In this document: piece by piece, positions 1-8,853 of the stretch
Layout of the letters: each line of letters starts with the position of its first letter
Numbering within the stretch: position 1 is the first letter of the stretch
Assembly: GCF_000710775.1 (NCBI RefSeq)
Contig: NZ_JOJP01000001.1
Span: 649,400-713,399, forward strand
Direction: 5' to 3'
Source: Endozoicomonas elysicola
GTDB lineage: Bacteria > Pseudomonadota > Gammaproteobacteria > Pseudomonadales > Endozoicomonadaceae
DNA: 64,000 nucleotides
Made by a program: the position numbers and the translations under genes
The notes under the pieces: generated by a model
Databases searched by the model: none
Seen by the model: the letters and a program-made list of their open reading frames with translations, nothing else
What the model was told of the DNA's origin: nothing

Positions 1-46
1 AAAAATTTAGTTTTTCCGTGGGCTTATTAAGATTTTCTTAATCAAT

Positions 47-68
47 AAAGCCAGCAAGTGCTGGCTTT
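47..68. terminator. Bidirectional hairpin terminator after RidA gene
   Basis: A perfect 10-bp stem (AAAGCCAGCA / TGCTGGCTTT) with a 2-nt loop lies about 40 nt beyond the stop of the leftward RidA gene. The T-rich tract is better on the + strand (ATTTTTG), so it may also serve a rightward gene ending left of the window. Confidence 0.7.
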
Positions 69-110
69 ATTTTTGATTATTTGACCGTTATTTAAACGAT
101 GAAATACCCG

Positions 111-1349
111 TTATAATTGTGGCGGTGTACCTTCACAATTAGAAACAACCGCATCAATTTGTACTAGGGCATCCATAGGAATAGCTGAAACGCCAACGAT
201 TGTTCTTGCAGGAAGGTCGCTATTGAAGAATGTTGTGTAAACATCGTTTACAGCACCAACATCGGAGACATCTTTCAGCTGGATATTAATTTTAACCACA
301 TCGTCCATAACATGGTCGACGCTTTCCACAATGGCCTTGATGTTTTCCAGGCACTGTCTGGCCTGGTCACTGACACCACCGGCTACGATTTCACCGGTTT
401 TCGGGTCTAAAGGTAATTGGCCTGAAATATGGTTGTAATGGGAGAAAGCAACAGTGTGTGAGTATGTAGCTTTTGGTGCATTTTCTGTATTGTTTGCTTC
501 GATAACAATCAAGCGGGCATCTTCAACCAGTTGTGGAGGGGTACCATCGCCATGTGACACAGCAGTATCGATTTGTACCAGGGCATCCATCGGTAAAGCG
601 GCAACGTTAACGGTTGTCCGTGCAGGAACATAGCCCGGGAAAAATTTTGCACAAACTTCGCTTACGGCTTCAATATCCGCGATATCTTTAAGGAATATCG
701 TTGTTTTAACCACATCGTCCATAACATGGTCGATACTTTCTAAAATGGCTTTAATGTTGTTTAAGCACTGCTCAGTCTGCTCTTTCACACCGCCAGCGAC
801 GAGTTCACCGGTTTTTGGATCGATAGGTAATTGAGCTGAGAGATTGTTGTAATGAGAAAAAGCAACCGTTTGTGTAGATACAGAACTTATTGGTGCATTT
901 TCAGTATTTCTTGAAACTTTGATAAGAGCGCAAGGATCTTGTGGAGCGGTACCTTCACCGTTTGAAATAAGTGCTTCAATTTGTACCAAAGCATCAGTCA
1001 TAGGCAGATCCGCAACGGCAACTGTCGTCCGTGTAGGAAGATCGCTTTGGAAGAATGTTTTATAAACTTCGTCTACTGCGGCAATGTCTGAGATATCCTT
1101 AAGGAATACAGTGATTTTAACGGCATCGTCCATCACATGGTCGATACTTTCTACAATGGCTTTGATGTTTTTCAGGCACTGGGTTACCTGTTCTTTTACG
1201 GCACCAACGACCAATTTACCGGTTTTTGGATCGATAGGTAATTGAGCTGAAATATTGTTGTAATGAGAAAAAGCCACCGTTTGTGTCGATAGAAAACTTT
1301 TCGGTGCATTTTCCGTATTTCTTGAAACCTTGATGATGTTGCCACTCAT
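111..1349 (-). CDS. Triple RidA-domain (YjgF/UK114) protein
   Basis: Three tandem RidA domains (about residues 1-138, 139-276 and 277-412) make up a 412-residue protein; ordinary RidA proteins are single domains of about 130 residues that form trimers. Each repeat opens with an NTENAP motif and carries LPIDPKTG (LPLDPKTG in the third), SIDHVMDD-like and PxRTxV motifs. The arginine that binds the substrate carboxylate in RidA enamine/imine deaminases is present in all three (R107, R244, R382). The nearby acidic residue is Glu in the first (E125) and Asp in the others (D261, D399). RidA enzymes hydrolyse reactive 2-aminoacrylate-type intermediates; activity here is inferred. An AGGAT precedes the ATG by 11 nt. 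It is co-directional with carbamate kinase but separated by 217 bp with hairpins, so it is probably a separate unit. Family assignment is firm; substrate is unknown. Confidence 0.9.
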   Translation of the reverse strand: MSGNIIKVSRNTENAPKSFLSTQTVAFSHYNNISAQLPIDPKTGKLVVGAVKEQVTQCLKNIKAIVESIDHVMDDAVKITVFLKDISDIAAVDEVYKTFFQSDLPTRTTVAVADLPMTDALVQIEALISNGEGTAPQDPCALIKVSRNTENAPISSVSTQTVAFSHYNNLSAQLPIDPKTGELVAGGVKEQTEQCLNNIKAILESIDHVMDDVVKTTIFLKDIADIEAVSEVCAKFFPGYVPARTTVNVAALPMDALVQIDTAVSHGDGTPPQLVEDARLIVIEANNTENAPKATYSHTVAFSHYNHISGQLPLDPKTGEIVAGGVSDQARQCLENIKAIVESVDHVMDDVVKINIQLKDVSDVGAVNDVYTTFFNSDLPARTIVGVSAIPMDALVQIDAVVSNCEGTPPQL

Positions 1350-1515
1350 ACCAGTAATTATCCTGTATTTTGTCGGTGCTTAATGATTAGGCGTTGAAAA
1401 TATTCTTGATATTTAAGAAGTAAGATTATTCATAATTCCTGTTTTTTAAACAGGATATGGCTCGGGCTTGTATAGCAGGCAATGTTTTTGGCGACCGTGC
1501 CCGTCTGGGAAATCA

Positions 1516-1560
1516 GGCCTGATGTGTAATACAAAGGTGCAATACAAAGTTCATCAGGCC
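1516..1560 (-). terminator. Hairpin just downstream of carbamate kinase
   Basis: GGCCTGATG and CATCAGGCC form a perfect 9-bp stem beginning 7 nt beyond the carbamate kinase stop. The loop carries AATACAAAG twice. There is no clear U tract, so it may act as a transcript-end stabiliser rather than a classical terminator. A second small hairpin (1437-1455, TCCTGTTT/AAACAGGA) lies between it and the RidA gene. Confidence 0.4.
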
Positions 1561-1566
1561 ATGCTT

Positions 1567-2475
1567 TCAGGGATGGATACGAGTGCCCGTGGTTCGATTC
1601 ATAACGTCCAGCGCATGATACAAATCACCAATATTACCAATGCCGCCGGTGCTTTCGGCAAATGAGCAGCAGGCATCTACCTTAGGTCCCATGGAGCCAG
1701 CGGCAAATTCATAACCTTTCATTTCACTGACGGTTACGTCGGTTAATGCACGCTCATCGGGTTTTCCCCAGTTCACACAAACATGCTGACCATCGGTAAG
1801 AATCAATAGTTCCGCCGCGCCGATTTCACGAGCTAGCATTGACGCTGTGGCATCTTTATCGATAACCGCTTCAAAGCCTTCAATATCAGAGCCATTTTTC
1901 ACAACAGGGGTGCCACCGCCGCCGCCACAAATGACAATATGGTCTCGTTCCAGCAGGCATTTGATGGCATCCGTTTCCATAATCTTTACCGGAGCAGGTG
2001 ACGGAACCACACGACGCCAGTAGTCTCCATCAGCCTTGATAGTCCAGCCATACTCTTTGGCCAGTTGTTCTGCTGTTTCCCTGTCATAAACCGGGCCAAT
2101 AAACTTTGATGGATCAGCAATCGAAGGGTCAGTGGCATCTACCATAACCTGCGTGACCAGTGTGCTTACTTCAGTGTGCGGTAGTTCCTTTTTGATGCCC
2201 TGCTGCATGAGATACCCGATCATTCCCTGGGTTTCAGCGCCCAGTACATCCATTGGGTAGGGTGGGCAGTCACGATAGGCCAGATTCTGCAGAGCCAGCA
2301 AGCCAACCTGTGGGCCGTTGCCGTGTACAATCACCAGGCGATACTGTTCATGTAATTTTGCCAGGGACTGAGCTGTAGCGGCGATACTTTTCCGCTGGTT
2401 CTCACAGCTCATTAACTCGCCGCGTTGCAACAGTGCATTACCGCCAATGGCGACAACCAGAATAGGCTTATCCAT
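1567..2475 (-). CDS. arcC: Carbamate kinase
   Basis: This 302-residue protein matches the full length of carbamate kinase, which makes ATP and carbamate from carbamoyl phosphate and ADP in the cytoplasm. Visible family features are the N-terminal VVAIGGNAL phosphate-binding start, VIVHGNGPQVG, the VICGGGGGTPV loop, DKDATASMLA, LLILTD and the C-terminal AGSMGPKVDA motif. It lies 106 bp downstream of the carbamoyltransferase gene on the same strand and faces the agmatine deiminase genes. It is therefore the last, energy-yielding step of the agmatine pathway and could equally be named aguC. No sign of truncation. Confidence 0.95.
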   Translation of the reverse strand: MDKPILVVAIGGNALLQRGELMSCENQRKSIAATAQSLAKLHEQYRLVIVHGNGPQVGLLALQNLAYRDCPPYPMDVLGAETQGMIGYLMQQGIKKELPHTEVSTLVTQVMVDATDPSIADPSKFIGPVYDRETAEQLAKEYGWTIKADGDYWRRVVPSPAPVKIMETDAIKCLLERDHIVICGGGGGTPVVKNGSDIEGFEAVIDKDATASMLAREIGAAELLILTDGQHVCVNWGKPDERALTDVTVSEMKGYEFAAGSMGPKVDACCSFAESTGGIGNIGDLYHALDVMNRTTGTRIHP

Positions 2476-2581
2476 AGTGCAGCTCTCTTTATTTTTTTAT
2501 CAGCCACAGTTTTATCAGTGACAAAGGGTTGGCTGATATCAGAAAGAAAAAGGCAGCCTGATCAGGCTGCCGGAGATGTGC

Positions 2582-3628
2582 TTACATGTGGCTCAGGAAG
2601 GTGCCGATGCGATCCTGGTGGAAAGCCAGGATTTCTGCAGTTGGCTCTTCGATATGCTTGTGGGTCAGGTAAACCAGCAGCGCCATTTGAGCGGTCAGGC
2701 GGTTTTCCGCTTCGTCGAAGATCACTGAGCGTGGGCCGTCCATGACTTCGCGGGTGCACTCGCGCTGATCGTTAGCAGGCAGGCAGTGCATGAACATGGC
2801 ATTTTCACCGGCCTTGGCCATCAGTTCTTCAGTGATTACATAGTGAGGAATGAAAGTAGCCAGACGTTCTTCTTTCTCGGCTTCCTGGCCGAACCAGTAG
2901 AAGCTGTCAGCCACCAGGATGTCACAGCCTTCTACTTCATTGATGTCGTCAGTCACTGTCAGACGGCCACCGTATGTTTCGCAGTTTTCGGCAGCGATGT
3001 CTTGCCACATTTGTGGAGCCTGGTATTTCTTGGGTCCGATGTGTTTGAAGTGCATGCCGAATTTAGTGCAGCAGAACATCAGGTCGGAACAGACGTTAGT
3101 GGCATCACCAACGAAGGCAACAGTCAGGTCGTCCATCTTCTTGCCTTCAGGCAGGTGTTCCATCATGGTGAACAGATCAGCCATCATCTGGGTTGGGTGC
3201 AGCCAGTCACAAAGGCCGTTGATTACAGGAACAGAGGCGTGTTCAGCCAGGCCTGCAACAGTTTTGTGATCGTCTACACGGGCCAGGATTACGTCACACA
3301 TACGGGAAAGTACACGGCCAGTGTCTGACAGGCTTTCTTTTGCGCCTAGGTGGATGTCTTTAGGAGAAAGGAACAGGCCATGTCCGCCAAGGATGGTGGC
3401 TGCGGTTTCAAAGGAAACGCGAGTCCGGGTGGAAGGCTGTTCGAAGATCATGGCAACGGACTTGCCTTTGAACAGCTGAGGAACCGCATTGGCTTTGCGG
3501 GCTTCTTTCAGCATGCCCATCAGTTCAAGAATGTTTTCCAGGTCCTTGCGGGTGTAGTCCTGTGTTTTGAGGAAGTGCTTCAGTTCTGGCTTGTTCAGTT
3601 CAGTGGCGCTGGAAGATGGCAGTTTCAT
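2582..3628 (-). CDS. ptcA: Putrescine carbamoyltransferase
   Basis: A 348-residue aspartate/ornithine carbamoyltransferase-family enzyme. The carbamoyl-phosphate site is intact: STRTR (66-70), HPTQ (144-147) and HCLP (281-284). Ornithine carbamoyltransferases carry an SMG loop after the D-x-W motif, but here the segment is DSFYWFGQEAEKEER (241-255). That segment, the FVGDATNVC and HLPEGKK motifs and the long C-terminal tail resemble putrescine carbamoyltransferase as I recall it from Enterococcus. It would phosphorolyse carbamoylputrescine to putrescine and carbamoyl phosphate. Context agrees: carbamate kinase follows, and agmatine deiminase with antiporters is divergent. No arginine deiminase gene is visible. 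An automatic call of ornithine carbamoyltransferase (arcB/argF) is the main alternative. Confidence 0.75.
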   Translation of the reverse strand: MKLPSSSATELNKPELKHFLKTQDYTRKDLENILELMGMLKEARKANAVPQLFKGKSVAMIFEQPSTRTRVSFETAATILGGHGLFLSPKDIHLGAKESLSDTGRVLSRMCDVILARVDDHKTVAGLAEHASVPVINGLCDWLHPTQMMADLFTMMEHLPEGKKMDDLTVAFVGDATNVCSDLMFCCTKFGMHFKHIGPKKYQAPQMWQDIAAENCETYGGRLTVTDDINEVEGCDILVADSFYWFGQEAEKEERLATFIPHYVITEELMAKAGENAMFMHCLPANDQRECTREVMDGPRSVIFDEAENRLTAQMALLVYLTHKHIEEPTAEILAFHQDRIGTFLSHM

Positions 3629-4133
3629 TGGAATACTCCTGGTCTTTAATTAAGTGCGTGCTTGGTTCCCCCGATGCAGCGCACTTTGTTTTTTTGGAGC
3701 TGATGGCCTCGCCATCAGTTGTTTTCTTAAAAGTGTTATGTCGAGAGCACTGTTGTTGTCGTTGTGCCCCGTCGTTTGAATACACTCTATAAAAACCGAT
3801 AAATATCTATATTGATCTGAGTCAAGTTTGATATTTATTGGTTCATTGTTTGTTATTTCTTGCTTGCTTTCTGTGCGGATTGGTTGTCTTTATTCATTTA
3901 TATAGGATTTTTGCCGACATTTCGCGCCGATTATCTGTTGTTTTGTGTTATTTGTTCAAAACACCCTAATTCCTGATATGGATCAATATCGAAAATAATT
4001 CGATATTTATCATGTTAGTGAAGTTCAAAATAAATCGACTTTTCGCTAATCCCACGTTCATGACGGGTTGGGTCAGTGTCATTGATCGTCGGGTTCTGTA
4101 TTGGCCGGAGTCGCCAATAGGGGGAGTACAATA
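3629..4133. promoter_or_regulatory. Divergent agu control region with palindromes
   Basis: A 505-bp AT-rich gap separates the leftward ptcA-arcC genes from the rightward exchanger-aguA genes, so it must hold both promoters. Two inverted repeats stand out. AATATCGAA-N5-TTCGATATT at 3985-4007 is perfect. CCGATAAATATC (3796-3807) pairs with GATATTTATTGG (3830-3841) with one mismatch. These are candidate operators for the two TetR-type regulators of the cluster; this is inferred from position only. Confidence 0.5.
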
Positions 4134-5525
4134 ATGTCAAATGCAGCAACCGGAAAAATGGGCCTGACCAGCCTGACGCTATTCAGCGTTTGTGCGGTAC
4201 TGGTGGTTGATGGCTTAACCGCCAGCGCGTCCATAGGACCTTCATCCATTTCCTGGTGGATTATCACCCTGGTCCTGTTCGTTATACCTTACGGCCTTAT
4301 TTCATCAGAGCTGGGTACCACCTATCCCGGTGATGGCGGAATATACGACTGGGTAAAGAAAGCGTTTGGCTTCAAGTGGGCGGTACGGACCACCTGGTTT
4401 TACTGGATTAACGTTGGTCTCTGGATGCCGGCGGTTTACATCATGTTTGCCGGCATGTTTGCCGAGATGTTTTTCCCGGATCTTAGCCTCTGGTGGCAGA
4501 TCATTATTTGTATTGCACTGACCTGGTTAACTATCTGGATCTGTAATATTTCCGTCGATGCGGGCGTCTGGGTTACCAACCTTGGTGCGCTATTTAAGGT
4601 TACCGTTATTGTGGTTCTTGGCCTGGGTGGCTTCTGGTATGCCAGCCAAAATGGCGTAGCCAATGAATTCACGCTCAGCTCAATGATTCCTTCTGTGGAT
4701 TCAGGTCTTGGCTTCCTGCCTGTCATCATCTTTAACCTGATGGGATTCGAATTGATTGCCTGTATGGGCGATGAAATCAAAGACCCACGTCGTGATATTC
4801 CGAAGTCCATCCTTATCTCTGCGGTTATTGTTACCGGGCTTTATGTGTTTGGCACACTGGGAATTCTGATGGCATTGCCAGTAGAAGAGATTGGTCTGGT
4901 AGCCGGTATTGTCTCTACGCTGAGAACCCTCTTTGGTGACGGTGCCTTTGGTCAATTCATGGTGTATGGCATTGGATCTCTGGCCCTGCTGACATTTATT
5001 GCCAACATGACAACCTGGACCATGGGCGCCAGCCGTGCCGCGATGGAAGCTGCTCAGGCCGGAGAGTTACCTGCGTTTGTTGCCAAAGAGCATCCCGTGC
5101 ACAAAACACCGATCGGCGCCAATATGATTACCGGTATCGTGTCCACAGTCGTCATTTTGTTGTACGGCTTGACTTCCGGTGAGAGTGATGAACTGTTCTG
5201 GTCCATCTTTGCTTTCTCTTCCTGCATCTTCCTGCTGCCTTACCTCTTTATGTTCCCTGCTTACTTCAAACTGCGGATCAGCGATCCAGACAGGGAACGT
5301 CCATACAAAGTACCAGGTGGCATAAAGGCCCAGGCAGCCATCAGTATCATCTGCTTCCTGTTCATTGTTCAGGCCGTGGTGCTCTTCATCTTCCCGGATA
5401 TCGGTAATGGTACTGTTGACTGGGGATATTCCATGCCCGTAGCGCTGGGGATTGCCATCACCATTGGTATTGGTGAATGGATTCTGGGATTAGCAACAAA
5501 ACGACTGCAACTGGCTAGTGCGTAA
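4134..5525 (+). CDS. aguD: APC agmatine/putrescine exchanger
   Basis: A 463-residue membrane protein of the amino acid-polyamine-organocation superfamily with about 12 hydrophobic segments. The glycine-rich first helix (DGLTASASIGPSS), GTTYPGDGGIYDWVKKAFG after the second helix and GDEIKDPRRDIPK in the middle are family hallmarks. The ATG at 4134 was chosen because an AGGGGGA lies 8 nt upstream; a TTG at 4101 would add 11 unlikely residues. It is 45 bp ahead of agmatine deiminase and probably co-transcribed. The role as an agmatine-in/putrescine-out exchanger is inferred from this neighbourhood. Glutamate/GABA-type antiporters are close relatives, so the substrate is not proven by sequence. 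Confidence 0.8.
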   Translation: MSNAATGKMGLTSLTLFSVCAVLVVDGLTASASIGPSSISWWIITLVLFVIPYGLISSELGTTYPGDGGIYDWVKKAFGFKWAVRTTWFYWINVGLWMPAVYIMFAGMFAEMFFPDLSLWWQIIICIALTWLTIWICNISVDAGVWVTNLGALFKVTVIVVLGLGGFWYASQNGVANEFTLSSMIPSVDSGLGFLPVIIFNLMGFELIACMGDEIKDPRRDIPKSILISAVIVTGLYVFGTLGILMALPVEEIGLVAGIVSTLRTLFGDGAFGQFMVYGIGSLALLTFIANMTTWTMGASRAAMEAAQAGELPAFVAKEHPVHKTPIGANMITGIVSTVVILLYGLTSGESDELFWSIFAFSSCIFLLPYLFMFPAYFKLRISDPDRERPYKVPGGIKAQAAISIICFLFIVQAVVLFIFPDIGNGTVDWGYSMPVALGIAITIGIGEWILGLATKRLQLASA

Positions 5526-5570
5526 TAGCAATAAAACAGCAACATCAAAAAGGAAATAAGGAAATCGACT

Positions 5571-6662
5571 ATGAGTAAGACCTTGCAAACCACACCAAAA
5601 AACGACGGATTCCGTATGCCAGCCGAGCATGAGGCTCATGAAGAAATGTGGATGGCTTGGCCGGAAAGAACTGATAACTGGCGTTACGGGGGTAAGCCAG
5701 CTCAGCAAGTGTTTGTCAACGTTGCCAAAGCGATTGCCGAAGTAACATCGGTGACCATGGCAGTATCCGCTGAACAATACGACAATGCTCGTCGAATGTT
5801 GCCAGAAAATATCCGCCTGGTGGAAATGGCCACTAACGATTCATGGATGCGTGATATCGGTCCAAGCTATGTTGTTAATGATAAAGGTGAAAGACGGGGC
5901 GTAGACTGGGAATTCAATGCCTGGGGCGGACTGGTAGATGGCCTGTATTTCCCTTGGGACCGCGATGATCAGGTGGCCAGTAAAATCTGTGAAATCCATC
6001 GGGATAATCACTATCGCGCCCCGCTGATTCTGGAAGGCGGCTCCATTCATGTGGATGGTGAAGGCACACTGTACACCACGGAAGAGTGCCTGCTTCATGA
6101 AAGCCGGAACCCAGATCTGAGCAAAGCCGAGATTGAGCAGATTCTGGGTGATTACCTGAATGTTGAAAAGGTCATCTGGATTCCACGGGGGCTCTATAAT
6201 GATGAGACCAATGGTCACGTCGATAACTTGATTCATATTGTTCGTCCCGGTGAAGTGATTCTTTCCTGGTGTGACGATGAGAATGACCCACAGTATGAAA
6301 TTTCCCAGGAAGCCTATCGGGTTCTGTCTGAAGAGACAGACGCTCGTGGTCGTAAGCTGAAGATCCACAAGATGCACGTACCCGGCCCACTTTATATTCG
6401 TGAAGATGAGGCCGGCGGCATTGATGCCTGCAATAGTATGGAGCGCAGTGCTGGCGAGCGTCTGGCAGGGTCTTATGCTAATTACCTGATTACCAATATG
6501 CGAATTGTTCTGCCATTGCTTGACCCTGCTTACGATGGCGAAGCAAAAGCGCTGTTGGAAGATCTCTATCCAGGTTATGAAGTTGTCGGTGTTGATGCCC
6601 GGGAGATCTTGCTGGGTGGTGGGAATATTCACTGCATTACACAACAAGTACCTGCAGTGTAA
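5571..6662 (+). CDS. aguA: Agmatine deiminase
   Basis: A full-length (363-residue) agmatine deiminase of the peptidylarginine-deiminase-like superfamily, converting agmatine to N-carbamoylputrescine and ammonia. Visible motifs are [18 protein letters not shown] at the start, [36 protein letters not shown], and the catalytic cysteine near the end in [11 protein letters not shown] (C355). A purine-rich AGGAAATAAGGA precedes the ATG. It lies between the two exchangers. No N-carbamoylputrescine amidase gene is seen, which fits carbamoylputrescine going to the carbamoyltransferase on the other side of the promoter region. Confidence 0.95.
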   Translation: MSKTLQTTPKNDGFRMPAEHEAHEEMWMAWPERTDNWRYGGKPAQQVFVNVAKAIAEVTSVTMAVSAEQYDNARRMLPENIRLVEMATNDSWMRDIGPSYVVNDKGERRGVDWEFNAWGGLVDGLYFPWDRDDQVASKICEIHRDNHYRAPLILEGGSIHVDGEGTLYTTEECLLHESRNPDLSKAEIEQILGDYLNVEKVIWIPRGLYNDETNGHVDNLIHIVRPGEVILSWCDDENDPQYEISQEAYRVLSEETDARGRKLKIHKMHVPGPLYIREDEAGGIDACNSMERSAGERLAGSYANYLITNMRIVLPLLDPAYDGEAKALLEDLYPGYEVVGVDAREILLGGGNIHCITQQVPAV

Positions 6663-6670
6663 AGCTGAAA

Positions 6671-6694
6671 ACGGGCCAGAGCCTTCTGGCCCGT
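6671..6694 (+). terminator. Hairpin between aguA and second exchanger
   Basis: A perfect 10-bp GC-rich stem (ACGGGCCAGA / TCTGGCCCGT) with a 4-nt loop sits 8 nt after the aguA stop. No U run follows, so it is more likely a partial terminator or mRNA-stability element that lowers expression of the downstream genes. Confidence 0.5.
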
Positions 6695-6728
6695 TGTGTA
6701 AAAACAAAAATAACCCACATGGTGATCC

Positions 6729-8114
6729 ATGAATACCCGACGATTGACTCGTAAAGATATTACGTTTTTTACCCTCAGTGCAGTACTGACTATAGACGGA
6801 CTGGCTGCAGCGGCGTCGATCGGGGTTCAATCGTTGACCTGGTGGCTGATTGCCTTCCTCTTTTTCGCCATTCCTTACACACTGATCAGTATCGAAATGG
6901 GTACTCGCTGGCCATCCCGTGGAGGGATTGTCCATTGGGTAAAGCTGGCTTTCGGGCCGGCTTGGTCAGCCCGAACCAGCTGGCTCTACTGGGTCAATGT
7001 CGCTTTATGGATGCCGGCCACATTTATTATGATGGCAGGTGTTTTTACCAAAATGTTCTGGCCAGAGATGACCTTGGCCAGTCAAATACTGTTTGCTTTG
7101 GTAGCCACCTGGCTGACTGTGTTGATTTGTTGCCTGTCACTGGAAACCGGTAAATGGATTCCTAATGCCGGGGCATGTAGCAAAGTTATTGTGGTATTTT
7201 TACTAGGTATTGGTGGATTAATGACTGCCTGGAACTCAGGTCTTGCCAATCCAGTGACTCTGCAAACCCTGACCCCCAAACTTGATGAAGGGTTACGATT
7301 TTTCCCGGTCATTATCTTTTCGCTGGTTGGTTTTGACCTTGTGAGTTGTATTGGTGACGAGATTAAAGATCCTGAAAAAGATTTACCGGTTGCACAATTA
7401 TTTGCGGCCGGGCTTATTACCGTTCTTTATCTTTTTGCCGTCTTCGGAATGCTCGCCGCTCTGCCTGTTGAGGAAATTGGCCTGATCAATGGTTTGCTGT
7501 CAACGCTGTCCAGAATGATGGCGCCTCTGCCGGGTAGTAACATCATAACCATGGCTCTTGGCCTGTTGATTATGTTCAGTCTGGTTGCCAATATGGTGAC
7601 CTGGAGTATCGGGGCAAACTATGCTGCCGCCGAAGCTGCCCGTTGCGAAGAGCTTCCTGGCATATTTGGCATTGAGCATGGGAAATACGGCACACCTGTT
7701 GGTGCCAGTGTCCTCAGTGGACTTCTGGCATCCTTGGCTATTCTGCTGTACGGCGTTATGGCGGAGTCCGCTGACTCGTTATACTGGTCCCTGTTTTCAT
7801 TTGCTAATCTGATTTTCCTGCTTCCCTACCTGCTCTTGTTTCCCGCCTACCTGGTGTTGAAAAAGCGATATCCTTTGCCCGTTGATGGGTTGCAAATTAT
7901 CCAGCGTCGCTGGTTAATTAATTCTGCTGCTCTTGCTCCATGGTTGCTAACGGCAATGGCAGTATTCTTTTTTGTTTTCCCTGTTGGTGTCTATGATCCT
8001 TTACATACGTCATCTACAATACTCGGCCTTTTTGTCGTGATTGGTATTGGTGAGTGGATGCGTCTGCATCGTCAGTTTCAGAAGGAGAAGTTAAGTGGCT
8101 GTCTTGCTGGCTAA
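6729..8114 (+). CDS. Second APC-family exchanger
   Basis: A 461-residue paralogue of the exchanger at 4134. It has the same glycine/serine-rich first helix (DGLAAAASIGVQS), GTRWPSRGGIVHWVKLAFG, GDEIKDPEKDLP and LPVEEIGL motifs and about 12 hydrophobic segments. It probably moves a related substrate such as agmatine, putrescine or another amino acid/amine. No good Shine-Dalgarno is visible before the ATG, and the GC-rich hairpin upstream may reduce its expression. Its 3' end overlaps the next gene by 20 bp, suggesting translational coupling to the regulator. Confidence 0.8.
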   Translation: MNTRRLTRKDITFFTLSAVLTIDGLAAAASIGVQSLTWWLIAFLFFAIPYTLISIEMGTRWPSRGGIVHWVKLAFGPAWSARTSWLYWVNVALWMPATFIMMAGVFTKMFWPEMTLASQILFALVATWLTVLICCLSLETGKWIPNAGACSKVIVVFLLGIGGLMTAWNSGLANPVTLQTLTPKLDEGLRFFPVIIFSLVGFDLVSCIGDEIKDPEKDLPVAQLFAAGLITVLYLFAVFGMLAALPVEEIGLINGLLSTLSRMMAPLPGSNIITMALGLLIMFSLVANMVTWSIGANYAAAEAARCEELPGIFGIEHGKYGTPVGASVLSGLLASLAILLYGVMAESADSLYWSLFSFANLIFLLPYLLLFPAYLVLKKRYPLPVDGLQIIQRRWLINSAALAPWLLTAMAVFFFVFPVGVYDPLHTSSTILGLFVVIGIGEWMRLHRQFQKEKLSGCLAG

Positions 8115-8766
8115 GCCGTCGACCAGTAAAGATGCTGGCGTACCGAAAGGCCGACGTCTTCAGGCCAGAAGTCTGGAGCGGCGCCTGAAAATATTAAATG
8201 TAGCCAGAGAGATGATTACTACGGATGCGATTCCCCATCTCTCTCTCTATGATATTGCCCATAAGGCAGGAATTCCTCCATCCTCCCTATACCACTTTTT
8301 TCCGAAAACTGAGGTGCTGCTGCAAGCACTGGCGGAAGAAGTGTTTGCTGCCTTCGACGAATGTGTTTCCAGGCCGCTGGTTGATGAGGAAGTCAATCAC
8401 TGGAGCGATATCAGTCGGATTCTGGAGACCAGAATGCTGGAGTACTACCAGCAAAATGAGATGGCCCGGGCTTTGATACTCGGACAACACCTTCATGTTG
8501 ATATTCTGGCTTCGGATCATCAACATGATGATGAGATGGGAAAACGCATTGAACAAATTTATCGCCGCTATTTTGAATTACCAAAACTTCCTGAGAGCTA
8601 CAATATTTTTGCCATCGCCTTGCAAATAGCCGATAAAGTCTATGCAATGTCACATCAGGAGTTTGGTAATATCACGCCCACTATGGCAATGGAAGGTTGG
8701 CGTGCTGCCCGGTCTTATCTTGCTCTCTATCTGCCGGAGTGCTTGCAGCGTAGAACTCAGTCATAA
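8095..8766 (+). CDS. TetR/AcrR-type transcriptional regulator 1
   Basis: A 223-residue protein with an N-terminal TetR-like helix-turn-helix (about residues 28-75; SLYDIAHKAGIPPSSLYHFFPKTEVLL) and an alpha-helical C-terminal ligand domain. The GTG start at 8095 lies inside the end of the exchanger gene and is preceded by AAGGAGAAG at good spacing, so the two are probably translationally coupled. It is clearly paralogous to the next gene (shared LQARSLERR/LQSRSLERR, PPSSxYHFFPK and LPESYNIFAIA). Control of the agmatine genes is inferred from position; the ligand is unknown. Confidence 0.85.
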   Translation: MAVLLAKPSTSKDAGVPKGRRLQARSLERRLKILNVAREMITTDAIPHLSLYDIAHKAGIPPSSLYHFFPKTEVLLQALAEEVFAAFDECVSRPLVDEEVNHWSDISRILETRMLEYYQQNEMARALILGQHLHVDILASDHQHDDEMGKRIEQIYRRYFELPKLPESYNIFAIALQIADKVYAMSHQEFGNITPTMAMEGWRAARSYLALYLPECLQRRTQS

Positions 8767-8853
8767 AAAGAGGTTTGTGGTAGTGTTGCAGGTAAGAAAT
8801 AAGAGGGTGACAATACGCTGATGTTGAGATCCTCTCCTATTTTATAAATTTCT

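Noticed and set aside
2582-3628. Ornithine carbamoyltransferase of an arginine deiminase pathway
   Set aside because: The SMG ornithine loop is absent, the sequence resembles putrescine carbamoyltransferase, and agmatine deiminase rather than arginine deiminase is next door. Kept only as an alternative.
5841-6935. Long antisense reading frame (364 codons) across agmatine deiminase
   Set aside because: It is on the opposite strand of a well-supported gene, has no family motifs, and is explained by codon bias of the real gene.
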